Assembly: GCF_014236655.1 (NCBI RefSeq)
Contig: NZ_JACMYG010000025.1
Coordinates: 1-64,000, forward strand
DNA: 64,000 bases
DNA from: Pseudomonas kielensis
GTDB taxonomy: Bacteria; Pseudomonadota; Gammaproteobacteria; Pseudomonadales; Pseudomonadaceae
Reading direction: 5' to 3'
Part shown: positions 51,688 to 60,823 of the stretch, one piece after another
Layout: every line of letters starts with the position of its first letter
Numbering within the stretch: the stretch's first letter is position 1
Made by a program: the position numbers and the translations under genes
Notes under the pieces: generated by a model
Told to the model about the DNA's origin: nothing
Databases searched by the model: none
The model's input: only the letters and a program-made list of their open reading frames with translations

Positions 51688-52872
51688 ATGAGTCCAACAG
51701 TGGCAGCCGACATCGCGACCATCGGCCGCATCAGTGCAGTGCCCGCCATGCTCCAGGTCATTCGGGACATGACCGGCCTGCGTTTCGCCGCCGTGGCGCG
51801 GGTCACCGGTACCTCCTGGACCGCCTGTGCGGTGCTCGACGAGCTGGATTTCGGCCTGCAGGTGGGGGGCGAACTGGAGATCGCCACCACCCTGTGCCAC
51901 GAAGTTCGCGCCAGCCACGAGCCAGTGGTGATCGACAAGGCCAGTGACGATCCCCTGTATTGCCAGCACCACACCCCCAGGCTCTACCACTTTGAAAGCT
52001 ACATCTCGGTGCCGGTGTTCCGCACCGACGGACGTTTCTTCGGCACCATTTGCGCACTCGACCCCAATCCCGCCGAGCTCAGGTCCAGCACCCTCCAGAA
52101 CACCGTGGAATCTTTCGCCCGCCTGCTGTCGTTGCAGATCGAGGCCGAAGAGAACCTGCAGCACACCGAGGCCCAACTGCGCGAGGAACGCCACTTGGCC
52201 GAGTTGCGTGAACAGTTCATCGCCGTGCTCGGCCATGACCTGCGCAACCCGCTGTTTGCCATCACCATGGCTGCCGAACGCGTGTTGCTCAAACACCCCA
52301 ACCCGACCACGGACACCTTGCTCCAGCACATACTCAACAGCGGACGCCGGGCCTCGCAACTGGTCGAAGACATCCTCGACTTCGCCCGTGGGCGCCTGGG
52401 GGGTGGGATCCCGGTGGTGATCGCCGCCTGCCCGGACCTCGAGCAAACCCTGCAGCAGGTGATCAGCGAAGTGCGCAGCGTGCACCCGGAGCGCCAGATC
52501 ATCGCCCGTTTTGGCGAACTGACGGCCATTCACTGCGACCGCGAAAGAGTCGCGCAACTGCTCTCCAACCTAGTGGCCAACGCGGTCGTCCATGGCGCCG
52601 CCGATGGCACCGTCGAAGTCAGCGCCCAGGTCGAACAGGGGTGTTTTGTGCTTCGGGTAAAAAACCAGGGCGAGATTGCCGAATCAGTCCTGCCGCAGTT
52701 GTTCCAGCCCTACTCAAGGCCGGCCAGCGGTACGCCGCAAGCCGGCCTCGGCCTGGGCTTGTACATTGCCAGCCAGATCGCCCGCGCCCATGCCGGCAAC
52801 CTGGTGGTGACGTCCTCCAGACAGGACGGCACCCTGTTCACCTTCAGCCTGCCGCTCGCCGCCCAACACTGA
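51688..52872 (+). CDS. GAF-domain sensor histidine kinase (orphan, soluble)
   Basis: A 394-residue cytoplasmic kinase without a membrane segment. N-terminal GAF domain (about 20-165; ISVPVFRTDGRFFGTICALDP) may bind a small molecule or chromophore. HisKA: IAVLGHDLRNPLFAITMAAE (His near 189). ATPase: NLVANAVVHGA and GLGLGLYIASQIARAH. No response regulator gene is next to it. The ATG MSPTVAADIATIGRI was chosen over a long upstream frame that covers the terminator. Confidence 0.88.
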   Translation: MSPTVAADIATIGRISAVPAMLQVIRDMTGLRFAAVARVTGTSWTACAVLDELDFGLQVGGELEIATTLCHEVRASHEPVVIDKASDDPLYCQHHTPRLYHFESYISVPVFRTDGRFFGTICALDPNPAELRSSTLQNTVESFARLLSLQIEAEENLQHTEAQLREERHLAELREQFIAVLGHDLRNPLFAITMAAERVLLKHPNPTTDTLLQHILNSGRRASQLVEDILDFARGRLGGGIPVVIAACPDLEQTLQQVISEVRSVHPERQIIARFGELTAIHCDRERVAQLLSNLVANAVVHGAADGTVEVSAQVEQGCFVLRVKNQGEIAESVLPQLFQPYSRPASGTPQAGLGLGLYIASQIARAHAGNLVVTSSRQDGTLFTFSLPLAAQH

Positions 52873-52884
52873 GCGGCCAGCGCC

Positions 52885-54525
52885 TCAGGCACTCAAGCGC
52901 GCCGTCACGGCATTGAGTTGGCCGGACAGGCCGTGCAGGTTACTGCTTGCCGCTTCCGTGCGCTGCACGTTGTCCAGGTTGGTGCTGGCAATACTGGTGA
53001 TTTCAGTCAGGTTGCGTGAAATATCCTCGGCCACCGAGGTTTGCTCTTCGGCGGCGGTGGCGATCTGGCGGTTCATGTCGCGAATCGCCTCCACCGACTC
53101 GGTGATGCGTTCCAGCATCAGCCCGGCCTGAGTCACCTGCTCGACGCTCTCGTTGCTGCGCGACTGACCGCTTTCAATCGCCAGCGCCGCGTCCACGGCA
53201 CCGGTCTGCACGCTCTGGATGATCTGGTTGATCTCGATGATCGAAGCCGCCGTGCGTTGGGCCAGGCTGCGTACCTCATCGGCGACCACGGCAAAACCGC
53301 GCCCGGCTTCACCGGCACGCGCCGCTTCGATGGCCGCGTTGAGCGCCAGCAGATTGGTCTGCTCAGCAATGCCGCGGATCACTTCCAGGACCTTGCCGAT
53401 GCGCCCGCTGTCGGTTTCCAGGCGGCGGATCACGGTGGCAGTGTTGGCAATTTCCCCGCGCATCTGGGTAATCGAATCGATGGTGCTCTGCATCACCAGT
53501 TCCCCCTGCTGGGCCGACTGGTCCGCATCATCGGCCGCCCGCGCGGCAGCGGCTGCATGGCGCGCGACTTCCTGGGCGGTGGCGGACATTTCGTTCATCG
53601 CGGTCGCCACCTGATCGGTGCGGCTGAACTGCTCGTTGGTGCCCTGGGACATCAGCCCAGCAATGGAATTGAGTTCGCCGCTGGCGCTGTCCAGGTCCGT
53701 GGCACTGCGCTGCAGGCCGGCAAAGGTTTCGGCGAGGAAATCGCGCAAGGTGTTGGCGGCAACCGCCAGACGCCCCAACTCATCCTGACGGTCATTGGCG
53801 ACCCGGGCGCTGAAACGGCCCATGCTCAACTGGGCGACGTAGTCGATCAACTGACGGATCGGCTCCACCAAATGACGGTTGACCAGCCACAGGCTCAACA
53901 GCCCGATCAGCAGCGCCGACACCAACATCACCACCATCCCCAGCAGCACGGTGCGATCGGCGCTGGCACTGATCTGCAGCGATTGCGCGTTGCCGCGCTT
54001 GCGCAACTCGCTGACCAACTCGCTCATCTGCTCGCTGGTGGCACGGTCCACCCCCTTGACCGCCGCGTCGCCGGCGGCCGGATCGGCACCGGCCGCCAGA
54101 TAGGCCGCGCGACCTTGCTGGTAGGCGCTGCCCAGGACTCGATGGGCTTCGCGCAGGCTGTCGATGCGCGCCTTCAGCGCAGGCTCGATGCCAGGCTGGC
54201 GCACCAGTTCGCCCAGGATGTTCTGCACCTCGCCCTGGCGCGCCTGGAACTGCGCCCAGTACTTGTCCCCTTCCGCCGGCTGCTTGCCGCGCAACAACAC
54301 GTTTTTCCATTCCTGGACCTGCACCTTGAATTGCAGGTTGGCCTCGTCAATCAACTGGGAAGTATGCAAAGGCCCTTCAATCAGGTTGCGGTAACTCTGC
54401 ACCCCGGCCGAGAGGAAGTGAAAGCTGGCCAGTGCGATCAACAACATGGCCAACAGGCTACCGCTCAGCAACGCGAGGAGTTTGGCTCTCAGGGATTTTT
54501 GCAAAAACATCGAGTGATATCTCAT
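52885..54525 (-). CDS. Methyl-accepting chemotaxis protein
   Basis: Chemoreceptor of 546 residues. TM1 about 20-40, a helical periplasmic domain with a four-helix-bundle look (ANLQFKVQVQEWKNVLLRG), TM2 about 195-215, HAMP, then the signalling domain. The tip sequence EVIRGIAEQTNLLALNAAIEAARAGEAGRGFAVVADEVRSLAQRT is unaltered. There is no CheR-binding pentapeptide at the C-terminus. Start MRYHSMFLQ is uncertain; the fifth-codon ATG (54510) is equally possible as no clear ribosome site is seen. Ligand unknown. Confidence 0.92.
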   Translation of the reverse strand: MRYHSMFLQKSLRAKLLALLSGSLLAMLLIALASFHFLSAGVQSYRNLIEGPLHTSQLIDEANLQFKVQVQEWKNVLLRGKQPAEGDKYWAQFQARQGEVQNILGELVRQPGIEPALKARIDSLREAHRVLGSAYQQGRAAYLAAGADPAAGDAAVKGVDRATSEQMSELVSELRKRGNAQSLQISASADRTVLLGMVVMLVSALLIGLLSLWLVNRHLVEPIRQLIDYVAQLSMGRFSARVANDRQDELGRLAVAANTLRDFLAETFAGLQRSATDLDSASGELNSIAGLMSQGTNEQFSRTDQVATAMNEMSATAQEVARHAAAAARAADDADQSAQQGELVMQSTIDSITQMRGEIANTATVIRRLETDSGRIGKVLEVIRGIAEQTNLLALNAAIEAARAGEAGRGFAVVADEVRSLAQRTAASIIEINQIIQSVQTGAVDAALAIESGQSRSNESVEQVTQAGLMLERITESVEAIRDMNRQIATAAEEQTSVAEDISRNLTEITSIASTNLDNVQRTEAASSNLHGLSGQLNAVTARLSA

Positions 54526-54731
54526 GACAGGAATAAGGCGGACACCGAAGTGCGCAGACCAGCCTAGCCGTCATCGGCCCTGACAAGAATTTCTTGAGTC
54601 GCGCTGACCAGCGGTTTAGAGGCCTCGCTGTCGCTCGAAAAGGTGTCACAAAACGGTCAGATTGGCTTGCCATGATGCCGCTCAAGCGCCGCTGTGAATT
54701 GCATGGCGGGCGCTCCCGCCAGCGAGACGCC

Positions 54732-55754
54732 ATGAACCACAGCATCGACCAACGCCACCGCGACGCCGATCTTTTTGGCCTGCTCTACGGGTTCAGCTTC
54801 CGCCCCGGCGAACCCGGTCGGGAAATCACCTCAGCCCAGGCCCTGCAGCGCCTGCACCGGCCCGACAGCGCCGATGAGTTTCTCTGGCTGCACCTGAACC
54901 TGGCCCACGCGGCCTGCGAACGCTGGATGAAAACGCACCTGGCCTTACCCGAAGAATTCTTCGAAGCCCTGCACGAGGGCTCGCGTTCGACCCGCATCGA
55001 GCACGTCGACTCGGCCCTGCTGGCAGTGGTCAACGATGTGGTGTTCAACCTCAGCAACCTGGTGTCCTCGGATGTCTCGACCCTGTGGGTCTGCGTCCGC
55101 AGTCGACTGATCATCAGCGCACGCCTGCAACCGTTGCACTCGGTGGACAAACTGCGCTCCTCGGTCAAGGCCGGCGAGTGTTTCCGCTCGCCCCTGGAGT
55201 TGCTGGTGCATCTGCTCCGCGACCAAGGGGAAGTACTGACCCAGATCGTGCGCAAGACCAGCCTCAGCGTGGACCAGGTCGAGGACCAGTTGCTGTCCTC
55301 GCGGCTGTCGACCAACCGCGCCGAACTGGGCGCCAACCGCCGGGTGCTGGTGCGCCTGCAACGCCTGCTGGCCCTGGAACCCGGCTCCCTGCTGCGCCTG
55401 CTCAACCGCCCGCCGCAGTGGTTGCAGAAGGAAGACGTCAAGGAGCTGCGCAAATCCACCGAAGAATTTGCGCTGATCATCAACGACCTCACGGCCCTGG
55501 GTGAGCGGATCAAACTGCTGCAGGAAGAAATCGCCGCCAACCTCAACGAACAGAGCAACCGCACCCTGTTCACCCTGACCGTGGTCACCGTACTGGCCCT
55601 GCCGATCAACATCATTGCCGGCTTCTTCGGCATGAATGTCGGCGGCGTACCGCTGTCCGGTGACCCCCACGGGTTCTGGGTGCTGGTGGCACTGGTCGCC
55701 ACCTTCACGCTGATTGCCGGACGCTGGGCGTTTCGCAAGCGCGCAGATTACTGA
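54732..55754 (+). CDS. zntB: CorA/ZntB-family metal transporter
   Basis: Metal ion channel-like protein (340 residues). Long N-terminal cytoplasmic domain, a stalk helix, then two C-terminal transmembrane helices. The loop between them carries FFGMNVGGVPL, the GMN signature of CorA/ZntB. The sequence type (FSFRPGEPGREI, LWLHLNLAHAACERWM) agrees with ZntB zinc transporters. MNHSIDQRHRDADL is the start. It is divergent from the chemoreceptor. Confidence 0.85.
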   Translation: MNHSIDQRHRDADLFGLLYGFSFRPGEPGREITSAQALQRLHRPDSADEFLWLHLNLAHAACERWMKTHLALPEEFFEALHEGSRSTRIEHVDSALLAVVNDVVFNLSNLVSSDVSTLWVCVRSRLIISARLQPLHSVDKLRSSVKAGECFRSPLELLVHLLRDQGEVLTQIVRKTSLSVDQVEDQLLSSRLSTNRAELGANRRVLVRLQRLLALEPGSLLRLLNRPPQWLQKEDVKELRKSTEEFALIINDLTALGERIKLLQEEIAANLNEQSNRTLFTLTVVTVLALPINIIAGFFGMNVGGVPLSGDPHGFWVLVALVATFTLIAGRWAFRKRADY

Positions 55755-55829
55755 GCCACCTGACGCCTGCCCTGATCGAGCCGCCCCTATGGGCGGCTCA
55801 CCCCCAGCGTTCTGAACACCCAGCAGCGG

Positions 55830-57155
55830 CTACCGGGTTGGGCTCACCACGCTTGCCGCCTGCCGGCGCGAAAGTGCGAACTGCAGCCCGAACGCCAGCA
55901 CTCCGGTCAACGGTGCGGAGAAACTGCTCAGCCCCGGGCCGGCAAACATCAGCATCAGCCCCAGCGCCGTGCCGCCAAACCAGGCCACCAAACCTGCCGG
56001 GTTATAGGCCGACACCCGCGCAAGCGCCGTCACATCACTGCGGCCATAGAGGATCTGCGCCAGCGCCACACCCACCCAGGCCACCACAAAGATCCCTTGA
56101 TAAGCCAGCGCCTTCAGCAGGTAGGCAAACACATCGGCCAGCATCAGGCCGTAGACGATCACCCCCACCGCCAGCGCCCACACCAGGTACGAGCCGCGCA
56201 AACCGAACCGACCGAAAAACGCCTGCATGTTCAGCGTCGCCAGGTAGTAGTTGGCGGTGTTGATCCGGGTCTGCGTGGCCCAGACAAACAACAGGCCCCA
56301 CAACCCCATCAGTTGCAGGATCGCCATCACCACCGAGACTTCGTTCAATGCGCCCTCATGGGGAATGCTGCTGACCAGGTAAATCCCCGCCGCGCCATTG
56401 AGCAAAAACGTCACCGCGTAGAACGGCATGCCGAAGTTCCAGCGGCCGTGGTAAGTCTGATCCTCGGGCTTGCCGAAACGGGCATAGTCGAAGGTGAACA
56501 GCATCAACACCCAGACGCCCATGTACGCGACGAAGCAATCCCACCAGCCAAACGCACTGGGATTGGCCGGCCCGAAATCCAGCCACTGCGGCTGGTAACC
56601 GTAGCGACTGATCGACAACCCCACCGCCACCAGCAGACCGCCCAGATAGATCGGCAGCAACACGCCATTGAGCTTGTCCAGCCAGTGCTGCACGCTCCCC
56701 AGGATCATCGGCACGCTGTACAGCACCACGAGCAAGGCAGCCAGCGGGTAGACCAGCTCCGGGTACAGGTGGTTGAGCGCCACCGCGATCACCGAGCCCT
56801 CGAACACCGCGTAGTAGATCGCCGTAGAGAAGAAGATCAACGTCGCCAGGCAGGCACCGGTGCTGCCGAACAACAACCGCGAAAACAGCGCCACCGACAG
56901 GCCGCTGCGAATCGCAAAACGACTGAGCACGCTGTTGATCAGCCCGTAGCTGAGCACCGACAGGAGCATGCCGATCAGCGCATTGCGGGTGCCATAGGAC
57001 AACGCCAGGGACGCGCCGACCACGATATAGAACATGGCGCTGCACACGGCCCACCAGGCCATGGTCAGGGACAGCCGGCCCATGCGTGCTGCAGCAGGGA
57101 CCGGGTGATTGGCCGGGTCCTGCCCGGTTTGACTCGATTGCGATAAAGCAGCCAT
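55830..57155 (-). CDS. NCS1/cytosine-permease-like transporter, last gene of the pxp operon
   Basis: Inner-membrane transporter (441 residues, about 12 hydrophobic segments) of the purine/cytosine permease type (MAWWAVCSAMFYIVVGASLALSYGTRNALIG, WWDCFVAYMGVWVLMLFTFDYARF). The family imports nucleobases, hydantoins and related ring amides. Its position 111 bp after pxpC suggests it brings in the substrate of the 5-oxoprolinase-type enzymes, so a cyclic amide is likely. Substrate is inferred from context only. Confidence 0.82.
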   Translation of the reverse strand: MAALSQSSQTGQDPANHPVPAAARMGRLSLTMAWWAVCSAMFYIVVGASLALSYGTRNALIGMLLSVLSYGLINSVLSRFAIRSGLSVALFSRLLFGSTGACLATLIFFSTAIYYAVFEGSVIAVALNHLYPELVYPLAALLVVLYSVPMILGSVQHWLDKLNGVLLPIYLGGLLVAVGLSISRYGYQPQWLDFGPANPSAFGWWDCFVAYMGVWVLMLFTFDYARFGKPEDQTYHGRWNFGMPFYAVTFLLNGAAGIYLVSSIPHEGALNEVSVVMAILQLMGLWGLLFVWATQTRINTANYYLATLNMQAFFGRFGLRGSYLVWALAVGVIVYGLMLADVFAYLLKALAYQGIFVVAWVGVALAQILYGRSDVTALARVSAYNPAGLVAWFGGTALGLMLMFAGPGLSSFSAPLTGVLAFGLQFALSRRQAASVVSPTR

Positions 57156-57266
57156 ATGCGTGAACTCCAGAACCAGTCAAAGGTTGAAGCGCGGGCAGCC
57201 GTCACCGCACCGAAGTGCGGCGTTGGCGTACCGTTTGGCATGGCCCGCGCGATGCGGCGGGCAGAA

Positions 57267-58241
57267 TCAGGAAGGGAACAGCTTGCTCAGGCAGCTGAGT
57301 TTTTTCTTATAGGAACGTCGCGCCTCCAGCGCCTGCTCCAGAGTCACCGCGACAAACCGCGCCTTCTGGTTAGGCTGCATCTGGCCGATCAGGTCGAGGT
57401 CGGCGCTGATCACCGTACCGATCATCGCGTAGCCACCACCGGACACTGCATCGCGATGCAGCACGATCGGTTCGAGCCCGGCCGGAACCTGGATCGAGCC
57501 GATCGGGTAACAGCTGTCGACGATGTTCGACGGATCGGAGCCGGCCCCGAACGGCTGCTCCCGGGGTTGGAAACTCAAGGCGCTGCCACCCTTGAAGCGA
57601 TAGCCGATGCGGTCCGCCTCCGAGCCGACCGTCCAGGGCTCAGCGAAAAAGCTACTGGCCGCCGCTTCGGTCAGGCGTTCGTAGTACAAGCCCGGCACCA
57701 CCCGCAGGCTGATCTCGCCGCCCAGCGACTGCCGCAACGCCATGGGCAGACTGGCCCCTGCGCGGCTCTTGCCACTGGCAACACCCACCGGCAATTCGTC
57801 ACCGGCCACCAACCGGCGCCCCTGGAACCCGCCCAGCGCCCCCAACGCATAGGTTGAGCGACTGCCCAGCACCAGCGGCACATCAATGCCACCGGCCACC
57901 GCCAGGTATGCGCGGGCGCCGGCCTTGGGGAAATCAAAACGCAGCACTTGGCCGGCCTTGACCGTGAACGCGGTGTCGGCATGCATTTCCACGCCATCGA
58001 CCCGTGGCGTCATGTGCGCACCACACACTGCCACCAGCGCGTCATCGGCAAACTCCAGCTCCGGTCCCAGCAGCGTGCACTCCAGCGCCGCCGCCCCGGC
58101 CGGGTTGCCGACCAACTGGTTGGCCGCGCTCAGGGCGTATTGGTCGAGCGCACCGGAAGGGGGAATCCCCAGGTGGTAGTAACCTTCGCGGCCCAGGTCC
58201 TGTACCGAGGTGGCCAGACCGGGTTTGAGTACCTTGATCAT
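57267..58241 (-). CDS. pxpC: 5-oxoprolinase subunit C / biotin-dependent carboxyltransferase-family protein PxpC
   Basis: A 324-residue protein of the KipA/AHS2 domain (MIKVLKPGLATSVQDLGREGYYHLGIPPSGALDQYA, then HRDAVSGGGYAMIGTVI). With PxpA and PxpB it opens 5-oxoproline at the cost of ATP. The start codon overlaps the end of pxpB by four bases. The same AHS1/AHS2 domains occur in urea amidolyase, where they act with biotin carboxylase. The adjacent accB and accC make a carboxylase role possible. Confidence 0.88.
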   Translation of the reverse strand: MIKVLKPGLATSVQDLGREGYYHLGIPPSGALDQYALSAANQLVGNPAGAAALECTLLGPELEFADDALVAVCGAHMTPRVDGVEMHADTAFTVKAGQVLRFDFPKAGARAYLAVAGGIDVPLVLGSRSTYALGALGGFQGRRLVAGDELPVGVASGKSRAGASLPMALRQSLGGEISLRVVPGLYYERLTEAAASSFFAEPWTVGSEADRIGYRFKGGSALSFQPREQPFGAGSDPSNIVDSCYPIGSIQVPAGLEPIVLHRDAVSGGGYAMIGTVISADLDLIGQMQPNQKARFVAVTLEQALEARRSYKKKLSCLSKLFPS

Positions 58242-59110
58242 GCCAGCACCTCCTGCAACGACTTGGGATAGCCGACGGGGTCGGCGAGGAACGCGTCCAG
58301 GGAAAACTCCACCGGCCGAATCCGCAGGTCGAAGCGCCCCGCATCCACTTCGGCCACGGCCTGATCGTAGGCGGCGCGGTCCATGGGTTTGAACTGCACA
58401 ATGTCGCCGGGACGGAAAAACACCATGTGCTCTTTGAGGTACGCCAGGTTCTGCTGTGGGTCGTAGATCGGTGCTGGCGTCACGCCAAACATCTGATAAC
58501 CACCGGCGCCGCGCACCGAGTAGATACAGCCGAAGCAGCCGCCGTGGCCCAGGGTCAGTTTCGGCGTGTCGGTGCGGGGCCGCAGGTATTTGGGCACCTG
58601 CAACTGACGCTCACGCTCGACCATCTGGAACATGAACGGCAGGCCGGCGACAAAACCGACCATCGAGACGAACCACGGCGCACCGCTGTGGGCGGCAATG
58701 AACGCCTCGACGTCGGCCAGGCCATTGATCCGCGCCGCGTACTCCAGGTCCGTGGCACTGGGGTCCTGATGCCGGTCACGAAAACGCATCAGGGTCTCGT
58801 GGGTCCAGGGGTCGTTGTAGAGCACCGGGATCTCGATGATCCGCGTATGCAGGGTGCGTTCGGCAACCGCTTCGGCCTCCGCGCCCTTGACCGCTTCGAG
58901 CAGGTCATGGGGCGCGATGCGGTCCGGATCGAAGCGGATCTGGAACGAGGCGTTGGCCAGGCACACGTCCAGCACCCCATCCAGGGCCAGGCGCTCGACC
59001 GCACGGGTCACGGCCATGCCCTTGAAGAACGCTTCCAGGGACATGCTGTCACTGACTTCGGCGAACAGGTGTTCATCGGCGCCAAAACTGTAGCGGATCG
59101 GCTTGTTCAT
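58238..59110 (-). CDS. pxpB: 5-oxoprolinase subunit B PxpB (KipI-like)
   Basis: A 290-residue AHS1-domain protein (SFGADEHLFAEVSDSMSLEAF, GFVAGLPFMFQMVERERQL, GAGGYQMFGVTPAPIYDP). The C-terminus RPVEFSLDAFLADP is typical of the larger, AccC-linked KipI relatives, about 50 residues longer than E. coli PxpB. MNKPIRYSFG was chosen; it overlaps the accC stop by ATGA. It works with PxpC. Confidence 0.87.
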   Translation of the reverse strand: MNKPIRYSFGADEHLFAEVSDSMSLEAFFKGMAVTRAVERLALDGVLDVCLANASFQIRFDPDRIAPHDLLEAVKGAEAEAVAERTLHTRIIEIPVLYNDPWTHETLMRFRDRHQDPSATDLEYAARINGLADVEAFIAAHSGAPWFVSMVGFVAGLPFMFQMVERERQLQVPKYLRPRTDTPKLTLGHGGCFGCIYSVRGAGGYQMFGVTPAPIYDPQQNLAYLKEHMVFFRPGDIVQFKPMDRAAYDQAVAEVDAGRFDLRIRPVEFSLDAFLADPVGYPKSLQEVLA

Positions 59111-60480
59111 GCTGCACCTCCACTGCGGCGCGCGGCCAGCCAGGTTTCCAGGGTGCCGGTGTGGAAGTCGGCGTCGTGCAGCCAAGGTTGCTCCAGCAGC
59201 TCGGCATGCAACCCCAGGGTCGTCGCCATGCCGCTCAAGCGGGTCTGGGCCACGGCAACCCGCGCCCGGGCCAACGCTTGGGCGCGGTCGCCACCGTGGA
59301 CAATCAGCTTGGCCAGCAGCGAATCATAGTACGGCGGCACCCGATAGCCTTCATACAGATGGCTGTCGACCCGCACGCCCGGACCGTGCGGCCACGACAA
59401 CGCTTCGACCAGGCCCGGGCTTGGGAAGAAGTCCCGGGCCGGGTCTTCGGCATTCAGGCGCATTTGCAGGGCCGCGCCATTGAGTCGGATATCACTTTGG
59501 CGCAGGCCCAACGGCTCGCCGCCGGCGATTCGCAACATCGCCTGAACCAGGTCGATGCCGGTGATCAGCTCGCTGACCGGGTGCTCGACCTGGATCCGCG
59601 TGTTCATCTCGATAAAGAAGAACTCACCACTGGCGTCGTCATACAGGTACTCCAGGGTCCCGGCACCCTGATAGCCGAGGGACTCGGTCAAGCGTACGGC
59701 GCTGGCGCAGAGGGTTTCGCGCTGTTGCGGATCGAGGGCCGGCGACGGCGCTTCCTCAAAGATCTTCTGCCGCCGGCGTTGCAGCGAACACTCGCGCTCG
59801 AACAGGTGAACCGCGTGTTTACCGTCGCCCAGTACCTGCACTTCAATGTGCCGGGCACGGCTGATGAAACGCTCCAGGTACACCGCGCCATTGCCAAATG
59901 CCGCCTGGGCTTCGCGCTGGGAACGGGGGAACTCTTCGCGCAGTTGCGCGGGACTCTCCGCCAGGCGAATACCCCGTCCGCCACCACCGGCCGAGGCCTT
60001 GATCAGCAGGGGAAAACCCACGTGCTCGGCTGCCGCGAGTGCGGCCTCGACGTCAAACAGCTCGCCAGGCGAACCCGGCACCACCGGCACGCCGGCAGCT
60101 TGTGCGGTGCGTCGCGCCTCGGCCTTGTCGCCCATGCGGCGGATCGTCTGTGGGCTGGGCCCGACAAAAATCGCCCCGGCGGCCTGCACCGCTTCGGCGA
60201 AGTCTGCGTTCTCCGAGAGAAAGCCATAGCCTGGGTGCACTGCGTTGGCCCCGGTGGCTTTCAAGGCGCCCAGCAGGGCCTCGACATTCAGGTAGCTTTT
60301 GTCGGCGCGGGCCGGGCCGAGCAGGTGCACTTCGTCGGCCATGCGCGCGGCCTGGGAGTCGAGGTCCGCCTCACTGCACGCGGCAACGGTTGGAATGCCC
60401 AGTTCCTGGGCGGCGCGGATAATCCGCACGGCGATTTCGCCACGGTTGGCGACCAGCAGTTTAGTGATGCCTTGGGTCAT
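59107..60480 (-). CDS. Biotin carboxylase subunit (AccC-like) in the pxp operon
   Basis: ATP-dependent biotin carboxylase (457 residues). MTQGITKLLVANRGEIAVRIIRAAQELGI is the start. ATP-grasp motifs: KASAGGGGRGIR, EECS-like FERECSLQRRRQKIFEEAPS, and metal/active EMNTRIQVEHPVSELITGIDL. It is a second copy beside the housekeeping accC expected elsewhere. It lies between accB and pxpB with 11-base and -4-base spacings, so it likely carboxylates biotin on the neighbouring AccB for a dedicated reaction. Confidence 0.92.
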   Translation of the reverse strand: MTQGITKLLVANRGEIAVRIIRAAQELGIPTVAACSEADLDSQAARMADEVHLLGPARADKSYLNVEALLGALKATGANAVHPGYGFLSENADFAEAVQAAGAIFVGPSPQTIRRMGDKAEARRTAQAAGVPVVPGSPGELFDVEAALAAAEHVGFPLLIKASAGGGGRGIRLAESPAQLREEFPRSQREAQAAFGNGAVYLERFISRARHIEVQVLGDGKHAVHLFERECSLQRRRQKIFEEAPSPALDPQQRETLCASAVRLTESLGYQGAGTLEYLYDDASGEFFFIEMNTRIQVEHPVSELITGIDLVQAMLRIAGGEPLGLRQSDIRLNGAALQMRLNAEDPARDFFPSPGLVEALSWPHGPGVRVDSHLYEGYRVPPYYDSLLAKLIVHGGDRAQALARARVAVAQTRLSGMATTLGLHAELLEQPWLHDADFHTGTLETWLAARRSGGAA

Positions 60481-60491
60481 GATCGTGCCCC

Positions 60492-60737
60492 TCACTCGTC
60501 GTCGAGTGTTGCGACGACCTGACCCGGTTCCACCGGATCGCCGTCTTCCACCAGGAATGCACTCAGGCGACCGGCCGTCCCGGCGGTCAGTTCGGAAAAC
60601 TGCTTCATGACCTCGATCAGGCCAATCACTGTGTCGGCGCTGACCTGCGCACCGACCTCGACGAAGTTCGCCGACTCCGGCGTGGCTTTGCGATAGAAGG
60701 TCCCTGGTAATGGGGTGATAACTGTGTGTTCGGCCAT
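60492..60737 (-). CDS. Biotin carboxyl carrier protein (AccB-like)
   Basis: Small carrier (81 residues) made of just the biotinyl domain. The biotinylation site is VMK in GLIEVMKQFSEL; the usual Ala before Met is Val here, as in other short operon-linked forms. It lacks the long N-terminal region of AccB. It should carry carboxyl groups from the adjacent AccC-like protein to an acceptor. Confidence 0.9.
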   Translation of the reverse strand: MAEHTVITPLPGTFYRKATPESANFVEVGAQVSADTVIGLIEVMKQFSELTAGTAGRLSAFLVEDGDPVEPGQVVATLDDE

Positions 60738-60823
60738 GTCTGTTCCTTTTGGAATAGTTGTAGAAAGGCAGGCAAAAAATCCATCGTTGGGTCGGCCCGG
60801 GCGTCTGTGCGCCGGGTCCGTGT

